NCBI GenBank assembly: GCA_900467745.1 | Contig: UBQW01000013.1 | Span: forward strand, 1 to 64,000 | DNA length: 64,000 nucleotides | From: Hyphomicrobiales bacterium | Lineage (GTDB): Bacteria > Pseudomonadota > Alphaproteobacteria > Rhizobiales > Rhizobiaceae | Reading direction: 5' to 3' | Shown here: positions 47,185-57,198 of the stretch, piece by piece | How the letters are laid out: every line of letters starts with the position of its first letter | Position numbering within the stretch: the stretch's first letter is position 1 | Translations under genes and position numbers: made by a program | The notes under the pieces: generated by a model | What the model saw: only the letters and a program-made list of their open reading frames with translations | What the model was told of the DNA's origin: nothing | Databases searched by the model: none

Positions 47185-47424
47185 GTGTCTGTCCAATTCA
47201 CCAGTGTGTTCGATGGCCGGAAAATCGCAGAAAAGCCGAGGTTGCGATGCGTCAAAAACTGCGAAGAAAATCGGCAATTGCGAATATTTTTCTCATTTAT
47301 CACGGTTTTGGTGTTCAGTGTTTCACAATGTGAAGCGATGATTTGTTCGCTCCCGCTTGTTTGCACGTTTGTATCGGTTTATGCATGATTCAATCGATTT
47401 GAGATTGGTCAGGCTAAATCCGGC

Positions 47425-48207
47425 ATGAACACGAACGAACTTCTGCTGCAGGAGCGCAAGAGCGTCATTTCGCGCAAGCTGCAGACGCATGGGCGCGTGC
47501 TTGCCGCCGAGCTTGCGGCGGAATTCGGCGTCTCCGAGGATACGGTGCGCCGCGATCTGCGCGAGATGGCGGCGGCTGGGCTCTGCGAGCGGGTCTATGG
47601 CGGCGCGCTGCCGGTTTCGCCGGCCGGCGGCAGCCTCAATCACCGCGCCGGTATTGCGCGCGACCGCAAGCAGGCGTTGGCGGCGGCCGCCGTTTCACAG
47701 ATCGCGGCCGATATGACCGTGTTCTTCGATGCCGGCAGCACGAATCTCGCGATCGCCATGGCACTGCCGATGGATCTGCCGCTGACGGCGGTGACCAATG
47801 CGCCGTCGATTGCCGCGGCGCTGATCGACAAGCCGCTCGTCAACGTCATACTGATCGGCGGACTGATCGACCGGCAGGTGGGCGGCGCGCTGGGGGCGAA
47901 GGCGATGCGTGACATGGAGCCGCTGTCGCCGGATCTCTGCATTCTCGGCGCTTGCGGCGTCGATATCGCGGCTGGCGTCACCGTCTTCGGTTTCGAAGAC
48001 GCGGAGTTCAAGCGCTTCGTCGCGACCAAGAGCCGGCAGGTGCTCGTTGCAGTGACCTCCGACAAGTTCGGCACGGCCGCGCCACATGGTGTGCTCTCGG
48101 CCGCCGATTGCGGCTGCCTCGTGGTCGAGCGCGACGCCGATCCTCAGATGCTGGCGCGGTATCGCGACCTTGGCTGCAAGACGCTGGTTGCCGGCGAAAC
48201 CGAATAG
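47425..48207 (+). CDS. DeoR/GlpR-family transcriptional regulator
   Basis: A 260-residue repressor-type protein. The N-terminal helix-turn-helix (about 15-60) contains L-A-A-E-F-G-V-S-E-D-T-V-R-R-D-L-R-E-M, the DeoR signature. The C-terminal sugar-phosphate-binding domain shows F-F-D-A-G-S-T-N and I-L-I-G-G, with K-A-M-R-D. Members sense phosphorylated sugars. It lies 59 bp upstream of an MFS carrier in the same direction, its likely target, and is divergent from the amino-acid ABC operon. Confidence 0.9.
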   Translation: MNTNELLLQERKSVISRKLQTHGRVLAAELAAEFGVSEDTVRRDLREMAAAGLCERVYGGALPVSPAGGSLNHRAGIARDRKQALAAAAVSQIAADMTVFFDAGSTNLAIAMALPMDLPLTAVTNAPSIAAALIDKPLVNVILIGGLIDRQVGGALGAKAMRDMEPLSPDLCILGACGVDIAAGVTVFGFEDAEFKRFVATKSRQVLVAVTSDKFGTAAPHGVLSAADCGCLVVERDADPQMLARYRDLGCKTLVAGETE

Positions 48208-48266
48208 ATATCGTTCAATGACGCGCCGGACGAGGAGTGCCGGCGCCAGTGCATATGGGAAGAGAC

Positions 48267-49460
48267 ATGGATAATCACGTCAACACAGCGCTTCCGGTCA
48301 GAAGCGGCTACGTCACCAAGAACAGGACGGCGGTGTCGCTGCTGTTCCTGATCAACGGCTTCACCGTCGGTTCCTGGGCACCGAAGATCCCCGAATTCGC
48401 CGAGCGGCTGGAGCTCAGCAAGTTCCACCTCGGGCTGATGATCCTGGTGCTTGGGATCGGCTCGCTGACGCTGATGCCGATCGCCGGCGCGCAGATCGCG
48501 CGGCATGGATCGCGGGTCGTGTCGCTCGCCATGGCTGTTTGCCTGCTGCCCGGCCTGCTGGCGCTGACGCTGGCGCCCAATATCGTGACGGCGGCAATCG
48601 CGATCTTTCTGTTCGGCGGCTTCATGGGGGCCATGGACGTCGCCATGAATGCCAATGCGGTTGCCGTCGAGCAATCGATGCGGCGGGCGATCATGTCGTC
48701 CTGCCATGCCTTCTGGAGCCTGGGCGGCTTGATCGGCGCCGGCCTGGGTGGGCTGCTGATCGCGCATTTCGGCGTGTTCACTCATGCCGTCGTCGCCACG
48801 GCTCTTGCGGCGATCACGCTTGCCATTGCGTGGAACATGATCCTTGCCGACCAGCCGCATCCCGACACGAAGAAAGAGAAGACACGCCTGCCGATGGTGC
48901 CGCTGCCCTGGCTGCTCGGTCTCGTCGCGCTGTTTTCGATGATGCCTGAAGGTGCGGTGCTCGACTGGGGCGCGCTTTATCTCCGCGAGGAACTCGGTGC
49001 CTCGGTTGCGCTCTCGGGCTTCGGCTTCGCGGCCTTCTCGCTGACGATGGCGGCGATGCGCTTTGCCGGCGACCTCGTTCGTGATCGCCTGGGCGGCGTC
49101 ATGACGCTCAGGATCTGCACCCTGTTCGCCATCGCGGGCATGCTTCTCGCAGGTTTCGCGCCGAATGCCGAGATCGCCATCCTCGGCTTCGCCTTCTGCG
49201 GTATCGGTATTTCCAACATGGTGCCGATCGCTTTCTCGGCCGCGGGCAATATTCCGCATCTGAAGGCCGGTATCGGTATCTCCGTCGTTACCACCATGGG
49301 CTATTCCGGCATGCTGGTTGCGCCGTCGGCTATCGGCTTCGTGGCCGAGCATGTCGGCTTCTCCGTCGTCTTCATGGCGCTGCCGGTGCTGCTCCTCGTG
49401 GTGCTGGCGCTTTCCAATCTGGCGCGCTACGCCGACGGCATTTCCGGTGGCGGTCACTGA
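48267..49460 (+). CDS. MFS transporter (YbjJ-like)
   Basis: A 397-residue carrier with twelve predicted membrane segments, ATG 48267 after GGGAAGAG (ATG 48255 possible). F-L-I-N-G-F-T-V-G-S-W-A-P-K-I-P-E-F at TM1 and A-M-D-V-A-M-N-A-N-A-V-A-V-E are characteristic of the YbjJ-type MFS proteins. The substrate is unknown; a sugar or sugar derivative would fit the DeoR-family regulator encoded upstream, but that is inference. Confidence 0.88.
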   Translation: MDNHVNTALPVRSGYVTKNRTAVSLLFLINGFTVGSWAPKIPEFAERLELSKFHLGLMILVLGIGSLTLMPIAGAQIARHGSRVVSLAMAVCLLPGLLALTLAPNIVTAAIAIFLFGGFMGAMDVAMNANAVAVEQSMRRAIMSSCHAFWSLGGLIGAGLGGLLIAHFGVFTHAVVATALAAITLAIAWNMILADQPHPDTKKEKTRLPMVPLPWLLGLVALFSMMPEGAVLDWGALYLREELGASVALSGFGFAAFSLTMAAMRFAGDLVRDRLGGVMTLRICTLFAIAGMLLAGFAPNAEIAILGFAFCGIGISNMVPIAFSAAGNIPHLKAGIGISVVTTMGYSGMLVAPSAIGFVAEHVGFSVVFMALPVLLLVVLALSNLARYADGISGGGH

Positions 49461-49557
49461 CAGACGTCAAACAAAGTGATGGATGCCGCGGGTTGACAAG
49501 CGGGCGGTCATGATCCACCTGAAAGGCACGAAATTTAAGGGTTCAAGAGCTCTATCC

Positions 49558-50811
49558 ATGTCTTCAGCTACGGATTTTGATCCGAAACCGCGCCGCGCAT
49601 CCGTTGCCGTCGATGTCGGCGGCGTCATCGTCGGAGGCGGCGCGCCCGTCGTCGTCCAGTCGATGACCAATACCGATACGGCCGATATCGACGCGACGGT
49701 CGCCCAGGTGGCCGCGCTCTTCAAGGCCGGCTCCGAGCTCGTCCGCATCACCGTCGATCGCGATGAAAGCGCTGCCGCCGTGCCGCGCATCCGCGACCGG
49801 CTGCTGCGTCTCGGCATGGACGTGCCGCTGGTTGGCGACTTCCACTATATCGGCCACAAGCTGCTTGCCGATCATCCCGATTGCGCCGAAGCGCTGGCGA
49901 AGTACCGGATCAATCCCGGGAATGTCGGCTTCAAGGACAAGAAGGACAAGCAGTTCGGCGACATCATCGAGATGGCGATCCGCTACGACAAGCCCGTGCG
50001 CATCGGCGTCAACTGGGGTTCGCTCGACCAGGAACTGCTGACCGCGCTGATGGACCAGAACTCGGCTGCCGGTTCGCCGCTGTCTGCGCGCCAGGTTACC
50101 CGCGAGGCGATCGTGCAGTCGGCGCTGATCTCGGCCAATCTCGCCGAAGAGATCGGTCTGCCGCGCAACCGCATCATTCTGTCGGCCAAGGTCAGCCAGG
50201 TGCAGGACCTGATTGCCGTCTATTCCATGCTGTCGGAGCGTTCCGACCATGCGCTGCATCTCGGCCTCACCGAAGCCGGCATGGGCACCAAGGGCATCGT
50301 CGCTTCGTCGGCTGCCATGGGCTACGTGCTGCAGCACGGGATTGGCGATACGATCCGCGTGTCGCTGACGCCGGAGCCGAATGGCGACCGCACGCGCGAA
50401 GTGCAAGTGGCGCAGGAAATCCTGCAGGTCATGGGCTTCCGCCAGTTCATTCCCGTCGTCGCCGCTTGTCCCGGCTGTGGCCGTACGACGTCGACGGTCT
50501 TCCAGGAACTGGCGCAGAACATCCAGAACGACCTGCGCAAGAATATGCCCGTGTGGCGTGACAAGTATCCGGGTGTCGAGGCGCTCAACGTCGCGGTCAT
50601 GGGCTGCATCGTCAATGGCCCGGGTGAGAGCAAGCATGCCGATATCGGCATTTCGCTGCCCGGAACGGGTGAGAGCCCGTCGGCGCCCGTCTACATCGAC
50701 GGACAGAAGGCGATGACACTGCGCGGTCCCAATATCGCGTCGGATTTCGAGGCGCTGGTCGCCGATTACATCGAAAAGCGCTTCGGCCAGAACAGGACGG
50801 CGGCGGAGTAA
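49558..50811 (+). CDS. ispG: 4-hydroxy-3-methylbut-2-enyl diphosphate synthase (flavodoxin)
   Basis: A 417-residue [4Fe-4S] enzyme of the MEP isoprenoid pathway (GcpE). ATG 49558 gives the normal rhizobial N-terminus [12 protein letters not shown]; an upstream frame to 49483 is unlike the family. [11 protein letters not shown] and G-D-F-H-Y-I-G-H-K open the barrel domain. The cluster cysteines are in A-C-P-G-C-G-R-T and [10 protein letters not shown]. ispA, which uses the pathway product, is 0.8 kb away on the other strand. Confidence 0.97.
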   Translation: MSSATDFDPKPRRASVAVDVGGVIVGGGAPVVVQSMTNTDTADIDATVAQVAALFKAGSELVRITVDRDESAAAVPRIRDRLLRLGMDVPLVGDFHYIGHKLLADHPDCAEALAKYRINPGNVGFKDKKDKQFGDIIEMAIRYDKPVRIGVNWGSLDQELLTALMDQNSAAGSPLSARQVTREAIVQSALISANLAEEIGLPRNRIILSAKVSQVQDLIAVYSMLSERSDHALHLGLTEAGMGTKGIVASSAAMGYVLQHGIGDTIRVSLTPEPNGDRTREVQVAQEILQVMGFRQFIPVVAACPGCGRTTSTVFQELAQNIQNDLRKNMPVWRDKYPGVEALNVAVMGCIVNGPGESKHADIGISLPGTGESPSAPVYIDGQKAMTLRGPNIASDFEALVADYIEKRFGQNRTAAE

Positions 50812-50840
50812 TCCGCGCTGTCGCTTTTCCTATCCAAAAA

Positions 50841-51479
50841 TCAGATGCGACTGGTCAGCAGCTTCAGCCCTGCGAAGCAGTAGAAGGCCGCCATCGCGCC
50901 TTCGATCCAGCGGCGCAGGCTTGAATAGATTCTCAGCGCCTGCGGTGTCGAGAAGAGCACGGCATAGCCCATGAAGACGATGAAGCCCGTCGTCAGGCAG
51001 ATGCCGACGATCAGGCCGGCAACGGATGCCGGCGCGCCCTGCGGCATGCCGAGCGCGATGATTGCCAGCCATGCGAAGATCGCTTTCGGATTGGTGACGT
51101 GAATGCCGTAGCCGCGCAGAAGCAGCGCGCGTGTCGACATGTTCTTCGGCGTGGTGGGCTGCTGGATGTCGGGGTTGGCGCGCACGGCCTTGAAGGCCTT
51201 GTAGGCGAGATAGAGCAGATAGAGGCCACCGAATATCTTCAGGATTTCGAGCGCCACCGCGTAGGTGTTGAGGATGGTGGCAAGCCCGAGTGCCGCCGCG
51301 CAGGCCCAGGTAAAGGAGCCGGCGAAAATGCCGAGCGAGATCGTCATGCCGGCCTTGCGGCCATGCACCATGGATGTCGAGACGATCGCCATGATGGCCG
51401 GGCCGGGGCTGATGACGGCGACGATATAGGCAATATAGGCCGGCAGGATTTGCGGAAGGTAGCTGAGGGTCTCGTGCAT
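50841..51479 (-). CDS. LysE/RhtB-family amino-acid exporter
   Basis: A 212-residue inner-membrane protein with about six hydrophobic segments. I-S-P-G-P-A-I-M-A-I-V near residue 23 and G-R-K-A-G-M-T-I-S-L-G are the LysE-family motifs, and F-G-G-L-Y-L-L-Y-L-A-Y-K-A follows. Members export amino acids or homoserine lactones. No regulator of the LysG type is adjacent, so the substrate is open. Confidence 0.9.
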   Translation of the reverse strand: MHETLSYLPQILPAYIAYIVAVISPGPAIMAIVSTSMVHGRKAGMTISLGIFAGSFTWACAAALGLATILNTYAVALEILKIFGGLYLLYLAYKAFKAVRANPDIQQPTTPKNMSTRALLLRGYGIHVTNPKAIFAWLAIIALGMPQGAPASVAGLIVGICLTTGFIVFMGYAVLFSTPQALRIYSSLRRWIEGAMAAFYCFAGLKLLTSRI

Positions 51480-51631
51480 GGCGCTTCTCTTGGGAACGGC
51501 CGCGCATCGTTGCGGCCTTTCGCCAAGTTCTAGGCGCGGTTCTCGTCGCTCGGCAAGAGAGCAGGGCCCGAGCGGGTGCCGGAATCTTGTCTCGGTGACG
51601 CTTTTTCAGCGATTGCTAACGCTTGTCCGTC

Positions 51632-52543
51632 TCAGCTCTTGCGCTCGGCGATGAAGCGGGCGGCTTCGACGAGAACCGTGGCGCGCTCGCCATAGGGGGC
51701 CAACAGCGCTTCGGCTTCCTTCACGTGGGCTGAGAGCGTCGCCTCGGCCCAGGCCATGCCGTGCAGGCCCACCAGAGTACCCTTGCCGCGGCCGGCGTCC
51801 TTGCCGGTCGCCTTGCCCATGGTGGCGCTGTCGGCGGTCAGGTCGAGGATGTCGTCGGCCAGCTGGAAAGCGAGGCCGATGCGTTCGCCGAACCGGCGCA
51901 ATGTCGCGCGGTCTTCAGCCGGGCTGCCGGCCACGATGGCGCCCGCCTCGCAGGCAAAGCGGATGAGCGCACCCGTCTTCATCGCCTGGAGCATGATGAT
52001 GCCCTGTTCGTCCGGTGCCTGCTTCTCGGCGGCGAGATCGAGCGCCTGTCCGCCGGCCATGCCGCCGAGGCCGGAGGCTCGCGACAGTGCCAGGATCAGC
52101 GCAACCTTGCTCGCCTCGTCGATACCTGATGTCGAGGCGATGATGTCGAAGGCGTAGGTGAGCAGGCTGTCGCCGGCGAGAATGGCGGTGGCCTCGTCAT
52201 AGGCGATGTGCACCGTCGGTTTGCCACGGCGCAAGTCGTCGTCGTCCATGGCGGGAAGATCGTCGTGGACGAGCGAATAACAGTGAACGCATTCGAGCGC
52301 CGCGCCGATCCGCAAGGCGGCGTCGCGATTGCCGCCGAGCATCGTTGCCGTCTCGACAACCAGAAACGGGCGCAGCCGCTTGCCGCCGTTCAGCACCGCG
52401 TAATGCATGGCCGAGCGCAGGTTTTCCGGACGGGCGATCTCGTCGTCCAAGACCGCTTGAGAAAGCAGCGCGTCGAGCACGCCTTCGATCTCACGGGCGT
52501 TGGCTGCGAGCCGGCTTTCGAATGTCTTCAGATGCGCGTTCAT
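51632..52543 (-). CDS. ispA: Polyprenyl synthetase (farnesyl diphosphate synthase type)
   Basis: A 303-residue short-chain prenyltransferase from ATG 52543; a longer frame upstream is unlike the family. The first Asp-rich motif is [17 protein letters not shown] and the second D-D-I-L-D-L, with G-G-K-R-L-R-P near residue 55. It condenses IPP with DMAPP and GPP to make farnesyl diphosphate. Chain length is inferred from the motif type. It is divergent from mtgA. Confidence 0.92.
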   Translation of the reverse strand: MNAHLKTFESRLAANAREIEGVLDALLSQAVLDDEIARPENLRSAMHYAVLNGGKRLRPFLVVETATMLGGNRDAALRIGAALECVHCYSLVHDDLPAMDDDDLRRGKPTVHIAYDEATAILAGDSLLTYAFDIIASTSGIDEASKVALILALSRASGLGGMAGGQALDLAAEKQAPDEQGIIMLQAMKTGALIRFACEAGAIVAGSPAEDRATLRRFGERIGLAFQLADDILDLTADSATMGKATGKDAGRGKGTLVGLHGMAWAEATLSAHVKEAEALLAPYGERATVLVEAARFIAERKS

Positions 52544-52708
52544 GCGGCGTTGTTTGGCACGGGCGGGCTTGGGCTTGCAACGGAATTGTCGACAGAGCAA
52601 CCAAGATTTCCTTTGTGTCTGGCCATGCCAGTTTGCAGGCGGTATGGAGAAGAGGGGAACGAGACTGGGTCAGGGGAATTGGACATCACGCCGGAGACAG
52701 ACGACAGC

Positions 52709-53425
52709 ATGGCCATGCCGATCCATCGGCGCGCCCTCGTTTGGCTAAAGGGTCGTTCGCTTATGATGCGTATTGTTCTGGCGATTGCCGCGCTGCTTGT
52801 TCTGCCCTATGCGCTGATCTTCCTTTACGTGCTGCCCTTCATCCATCCGGTCTCGACCTTGATGCTGCGCGACCTAGTGCTCTTGCGCGGCTACGACCGG
52901 CAATGGGTGTCGATCGACCAGATCTCGCCGGTTCTGGTGCAATCGGTGATGATGTCGGAAGACGGGCAATTCTGTTTCCATGGCGGCGTCGACTGGGGCG
53001 AGATGCGGATGCTCGTCACCGACACGCTGCGCGGTGAAGCGACGCGCGGCGGCAGCACCATTCCGATGCAGACGGCGAAGAACCTGTTCTTGTGGAACAG
53101 CCGCTCCTTCGTGCGAAAGGCGATGGAACTGCCGCTGGCGGTGACCGCCGATTTCGTCTGGTCGAAGCGGCGGCTGATGGAGATCTATCTCAATATCGCC
53201 GAATGGGGCCCGGGCATCTACGGCATCGAGGCGGCGGCGCGCTATCATTTCAAGGTGCCGGCGTCGAAGCTCACCAGCCGGCAGGCGGCCTTGCTTGCCG
53301 TGTCGCTGCCCAATCCGATCGACCGCAATGCCGGCAAACCTGGCCGCGGCCTGCGCAGTCTGGCGGGTGTCATCGAGCGCCGGGCACGCAATTCCGGCGA
53401 ATACATCAGATGCATTTATGACTGA
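52709..53425 (+). CDS. mtgA: Monofunctional biosynthetic peptidoglycan transglycosylase
   Basis: A 238-residue GT51 glycosyltransferase polymerising lipid II. ATG 52709 (ATG 52715 also possible) precedes an N-terminal membrane segment (about 20-45). The catalytic Glu is in [14 protein letters not shown] and the second motif is [17 protein letters not shown], both typical of MtgA. The size matches E. coli MtgA (242). An open frame continuing upstream to 52208 is antisense to ispA and is rejected. Confidence 0.94.
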   Translation: MAMPIHRRALVWLKGRSLMMRIVLAIAALLVLPYALIFLYVLPFIHPVSTLMLRDLVLLRGYDRQWVSIDQISPVLVQSVMMSEDGQFCFHGGVDWGEMRMLVTDTLRGEATRGGSTIPMQTAKNLFLWNSRSFVRKAMELPLAVTADFVWSKRRLMEIYLNIAEWGPGIYGIEAAARYHFKVPASKLTSRQAALLAVSLPNPIDRNAGKPGRGLRSLAGVIERRARNSGEYIRCIYD

Positions 53426-53531
53426 CATCAGAAGATGTCGCTGGTGACCCCAGATGTCATCTGGCATGCGTGATCGCACGTATGAAGGATGATGTGCGGC
53501 TCGGCCGCGCTTGCGTGCAAGGGAGAGATCT

Positions 53532-54179
53532 TTGGACCGGCTGACGCTCTATATCGGCAACAAGAACTATTCTTCCTGGTCGTTTCGTCCCTGGATCGCG
53601 CTGACGGCGGCTGGCATTCCGTTCGAGGAAGTTCTGGTTCCCTTCGATAACGCGGCCGGCAATCCGCATTTCCGGGCGTTTTCGCCGACCGGGCAGGTCC
53701 CGGTGCTGCAGCATGGCGCCACCCGTGTGTGGCAGTCGCTCGCCATCATCGAATATGTCGCCGAACTCTATCCCGAAGCCGGTCTGTGGCCGAAGGCGCG
53801 CGACAAGCGAGCCGTGGCGCGCGCCGTGTCGATGGAGATGCTCTCGGGCTTCAGGGCGCTTCGCAACGCCTGTCCGATGAACATGCGCCGCCCGAAGGGC
53901 CGGATGGCGCTTGCCGACGGCGTCATGGCCGATGTGGCTCGCATCGAGACGATCTGGCGGGATCTGCGCGCTCATTCCGGCGGTCCCTTCCTGTTTGGTG
54001 AATTCTCCGGCGCCGATGCGATGTTCGCGCCTGTCGTCAATCGCTTCGAGATCTACGATCTGGTGGCGTCGGGCGAGACGTTGAGCTATATGGCGGCGAT
54101 GAGGGCCCTTCCGGCCTGGAAGGCCTGGGAGGACGCGGCGCGCGCGGAGCCCTGGATCGTCGAGGAAGACGAGGTCTGA
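53532..54179 (+). CDS. Glutathione S-transferase family protein
   Basis: A 215-residue protein from TTG 53532 (D-R-L-T-L-Y-I-G), six bases after GGGAGAG. The N-terminal thioredoxin fold has N-Y-S-S-W-S-F-R-P-W as the active-site start, then G-Q-V-P-V-L with the cis-Pro, and S-L-A-I-I-E-Y-V-A-E before the all-helical C-terminal domain. The N-Y-S-S-W motif is typical of a broad bacterial GST subgroup of unknown substrate. Confidence 0.87.
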   Translation: MDRLTLYIGNKNYSSWSFRPWIALTAAGIPFEEVLVPFDNAAGNPHFRAFSPTGQVPVLQHGATRVWQSLAIIEYVAELYPEAGLWPKARDKRAVARAVSMEMLSGFRALRNACPMNMRRPKGRMALADGVMADVARIETIWRDLRAHSGGPFLFGEFSGADAMFAPVVNRFEIYDLVASGETLSYMAAMRALPAWKAWEDAARAEPWIVEEDEV

Positions 54180-54335
54180 TGAGAGATTCAAGTGAATCTC
54201 AAAAAATAAAGCTGGGGACTGGTCAAGCCCCTCCAAGGCATGTATAAGCGCGCAAAATTTCCGAAATCGCGATATGTCGTTTCGGCCGCCAGTCTGGCCG
54301 TTGGATGTGTTCGCCTGTGAAGTGGAGTAAGAAAA

Positions 54336-54521
54336 ATGGCTGTACCTAAGAGAAAAACAAGCCCGTCCAAGCGCGGTATGCGCCGCTCTGCTGACGCGCT
54401 GAAGGCCCCGACCTACGTTGAAGACAAGAACTCCGGCGAACTGCGTCGCCCGCACCATATCGATCTGAAGACCGGTATGTACCGCGGCCGTCAGGTTCTG
54501 ACGCCGAAGGAAAGCGCATAA
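54336..54521 (+). CDS. rpmF: 50S ribosomal protein L32
   Basis: A 61-residue L32, ATG 54336 after GGAGTAAG. It begins [16 protein letters not shown] and ends R-G-R-Q-V-L as in other alphaproteobacteria. The zinc-ligand cysteines of some L32 proteins are absent (the C-minus form). A terminator follows 33 bp after the stop. Confidence 0.97.
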
Positions 54522-54554
54522 TTTCATTATGCGTTCTGCTTCAGCAGAATTCGC

Positions 54555-54580
54555 AAGGCCGGCCGTGTGCCGGCCTTTTG
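54555..54580 (+). terminator. Rho-independent terminator after rpmF
   Basis: AAGGCCGGC and GCCGGCCTT form a perfect stem around CGTGT with a short T run. Confidence 0.88.
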
Positions 54581-54667
54581 CGTTTTGGCAATAATATATC
54601 GCATGATCCCTTGAAGTGACGCGGTGATTTACGGCACTATTCTTCCACCGAGGGAGAATACCGCCAG

Positions 54668-55075
54668 ATGTTCACTGCAATTCCGCTGATGGTCGTGCCT
54701 TTCATTCTCTATAATCTTGCGATGGTCGGGTTCATGGGCAGCGGCGGACTTCCCGCGCTCCACAATGACCTCATCGTACTGTCGATGATCTCAGGGGCGA
54801 TCTGGAGCATGTCGCTCGGCGACCTGTTCATCGTCGTGGCGCTCGTCGTTCTGTTCTTCGAGATCTTGCGCGCAACGCGCAACGCACGCGGCAGCCTGGC
54901 CAACCACATGCTGTCCATGCTTGTATTCATCGCGTTTCTGGTGGAGTTCCTGCTTGTTCCCGATGCGGCGACGCAGGTGTTCTTCATTCTTCTGACGATC
55001 GCGCTGATCGATGTCGTCGGCGGCTTCGCGGTATCGATCCGCAGCGCCGGGCGGGATGTCTCTATCGGGCTTTGA
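54668..55075 (+). CDS. Four-helix membrane protein of unknown function
   Basis: A 135-residue integral membrane protein, ATG 54668 behind GAGGGAGAA. Four hydrophobic segments lie at about residues 4-22, 36-66, 80-98 and 103-122. The loop R-A-T-R-N-A-R-G-S-L-A-N-H-M-L-S-M-L-V-F is conserved in similar short alphaproteobacterial proteins annotated only as hypothetical. It stands alone between rpmF and phaR. No function can be assigned. Confidence 0.75.
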   Translation: MFTAIPLMVVPFILYNLAMVGFMGSGGLPALHNDLIVLSMISGAIWSMSLGDLFIVVALVVLFFEILRATRNARGSLANHMLSMLVFIAFLVEFLLVPDAATQVFFILLTIALIDVVGGFAVSIRSAGRDVSIGL

Positions 55076-55132
55076 GTTTCGGCATCTCCCCGAGCTCCGG
55101 GCTTGAGGAGATGCGAAGCGTTCTGGCTGGTA

Positions 55133-55711
55133 TCAGAGACTGTCGAGCTTGCTCTGAAGCGCGCGCAACTGTTCCTTCAGTTCGTCGATGTCCTTGGCTT
55201 CGGCCTTGCGGCTTTCCTTGGCGGCAGTCGCCGGCGCCTTGAAGGGCGAGAACATCTGCATGGCCTGCTGGAACATCTCGGTGTTGCGGCGCACCTGGTC
55301 CTCGACCATCTGCATGGGCAGCTGCAGGTTCTTCGTCAGCGGCGTTTCGCCGAAGGCGCGTGTCACCTGCTCGCGCATCTGCGTCTGCTGTTCGGTAAAG
55401 GCGCGCATGGAGTGTTCCAGGAAGCTCGGAACCACCATCTGCATCTGGTCGCCGTAATAGGTGATCAGCTGGCGTAGGAAGGAAATGGGTAGCAGCGTGT
55501 TGCCGGTCTTCGATTCCTGCTCGAAGATGATCTGCGTCAACACGGAATGCGTGATGTCGTCGCCGCTCTTGGCGTCCTGTACGGTGAAGTCCTCTCCCTT
55601 CTTCACCATCTCCGCCAGGTCTTCCAGCGTCACGTAGGTGCTGGTGCCGGTATTATACAGTCGGCGATTGGCGTATTTCTTGATTGCTACCTGGCCCTCA
55701 TTCTTCGCCAT
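55133..55711 (-). CDS. phaR: Polyhydroxyalkanoate synthesis repressor PhaR
   Basis: A 192-residue regulator (also called AniA in S. meliloti). The N-terminal DNA/PHB-binding domain has I-K-K-Y-A-N-R-R-L-Y-N-T-G-T-S-T-Y-V-T-L and the central I-I-F-E-Q-E-S-K region; the C-terminus is a coiled coil with K-D-I-D-E-L-K-E-Q-L-R-A-L-Q. It represses phasin and PHB genes until granules form and titrate it. It is divergent from phaA. Confidence 0.95.
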   Translation of the reverse strand: MAKNEGQVAIKKYANRRLYNTGTSTYVTLEDLAEMVKKGEDFTVQDAKSGDDITHSVLTQIIFEQESKTGNTLLPISFLRQLITYYGDQMQMVVPSFLEHSMRAFTEQQTQMREQVTRAFGETPLTKNLQLPMQMVEDQVRRNTEMFQQAMQMFSPFKAPATAAKESRKAEAKDIDELKEQLRALQSKLDSL

Positions 55712-55947
55712 ATGAATCTCCCAAAGCCCGTCTTATTGTCATTGAAATTCCTCCACTTGGGAGTGTAGACGCAAAATCGGGCCGGTGACAATCTCTTTGT
55801 GCGATGCGGCAAGCCCCTTTTAGTGCAAGACAATTCACGCAGCGTAAGTTCTTTCGAAAATTCGCATGTGCTGTCTTGTCGTTTGACTTGGCGATGAAGC
55901 TTTGTCAGTTTCAACCTATATGTGGTGGAGCAAACGAGGAGACCTTC

Positions 55948-57129
55948 ATGTCCAGTCCGTCTATCGTCATCGCCAGCGCCGGCCGTACGGCTGTCGGCTC
56001 TTTCAACGGCGCTTTCGCCACCGTCGCCGCCCATGAACTGGGTGCCGCGGCCGTCAAGGGCGCGCTCGATAGGGCAGGCGTCGATGCCTCCGAAGTCGAC
56101 GAAGTCATCCTCGGGCAGGTGCTGCCGGCGGGCGAGGGGCAGAACCCGGCGCGGCAGGCGGCGATGAAGGCCGGCGTTCCCAACGAGGCGACCGCCTGGG
56201 GCATCAACCAGCTCTGCGGGTCCGGCCTGCGCGCGGTCGCGCTCGGCATGCAGCAGATCGCGCTCGGCGATGCGAAGATCATCGTCGCCGGCGGCCAGGA
56301 ATCCATGTCGATGGCGCCGCATGCAGCACACCTGCGCGCCGGCACCAAGATGGGCGACATGAAGATGGTCGATACCATGATCAAGGACGGCCTGACGGAC
56401 GCCTTCTACGGCTACCACATGGGCGTGACCGCCGAAAATATCGCCCGCCAGTGGCAGCTGACGCGCGAGGAGCAGGACATGTTCGCCGTCGCCTCGCAGA
56501 ACAAGGCCGAGGCCGCGCAGAAGGCCGGACGTTTTAGCGACGAGATCATTCCCTTCGTCATCCAGGGGCGCAAGGGCGACGTGACCGTCGATGCGGATGA
56601 ATATATCCGCCATGGCGCCACCATGGAGGCAATGGCGAAGCTTCGCCCGGCGTTCGACAAGGAAGGCACGGTGACGGCCGCCAACGCTTCGGGTCTCAAC
56701 GATGGTGCGGCCGCTGCCGTGCTGATGACCGAACAGGAAGCATCGCGTCGCGGCATCCAGCCGCTGGCGCGTATCGTGTCCTGGGCGACCGCCGGCGTCG
56801 ATCCGCAGATCATGGGCACCGGGCCGATCCCGGCTTCGCGCAAGGCGCTCGAGAAGGCCGGCTGGTCTATCAACGATCTCGACCTCGTCGAGGCCAACGA
56901 GGCCTTCGCGGCGCAGGCTTGCGCGGTCAACAAGGACCTCGGCTGGAACCCCGAGATCGTCAACGTCAATGGCGGGGCGATCGCCATCGGCCATCCGATC
57001 GGCGCGTCCGGCGCGCGCGTGCTCAACACGCTTCTGTTCGAAATGAAGCGCCGCGGCGCCAAGAAGGGACTTGCGACATTGTGCATCGGCGGCGGAATGG
57101 GCGTCGCCATGTGCTTCGAAGCACTCTAA
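55948..57129 (+). CDS. phaA: Acetyl-CoA C-acetyltransferase
   Basis: A 393-residue thiolase that condenses two acetyl-CoA to acetoacetyl-CoA for PHB synthesis. ATG 55948 follows CGAGGAG; an open stretch upstream to 55804 is leader. The nucleophilic Cys is in Q-L-C-G-S-G-L-R-A near residue 89, the His in I-G-H-P-I-G-A-S-G near 349, and the second Cys in T-L-C-I-G-G-G-M-G. phaB follows in the same direction after 69 bp. Confidence 0.97.
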   Translation: MSSPSIVIASAGRTAVGSFNGAFATVAAHELGAAAVKGALDRAGVDASEVDEVILGQVLPAGEGQNPARQAAMKAGVPNEATAWGINQLCGSGLRAVALGMQQIALGDAKIIVAGGQESMSMAPHAAHLRAGTKMGDMKMVDTMIKDGLTDAFYGYHMGVTAENIARQWQLTREEQDMFAVASQNKAEAAQKAGRFSDEIIPFVIQGRKGDVTVDADEYIRHGATMEAMAKLRPAFDKEGTVTAANASGLNDGAAAAVLMTEQEASRRGIQPLARIVSWATAGVDPQIMGTGPIPASRKALEKAGWSINDLDLVEANEAFAAQACAVNKDLGWNPEIVNVNGGAIAIGHPIGASGARVLNTLLFEMKRRGAKKGLATLCIGGGMGVAMCFEAL

Positions 57130-57198
57130 TAGCCTGCTTTATATCGTGTGGTGGTTGAGCTCCGGTCATAGCGGAGCCTTACATATGGGGAGCGGAAC

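Noticed and set aside
52208..52708. An N-terminal extension of mtgA by 167 codons
   Set aside because: It lies antisense to ispA and has no resemblance to GT51 enzymes; the membrane anchor starts after 52709.
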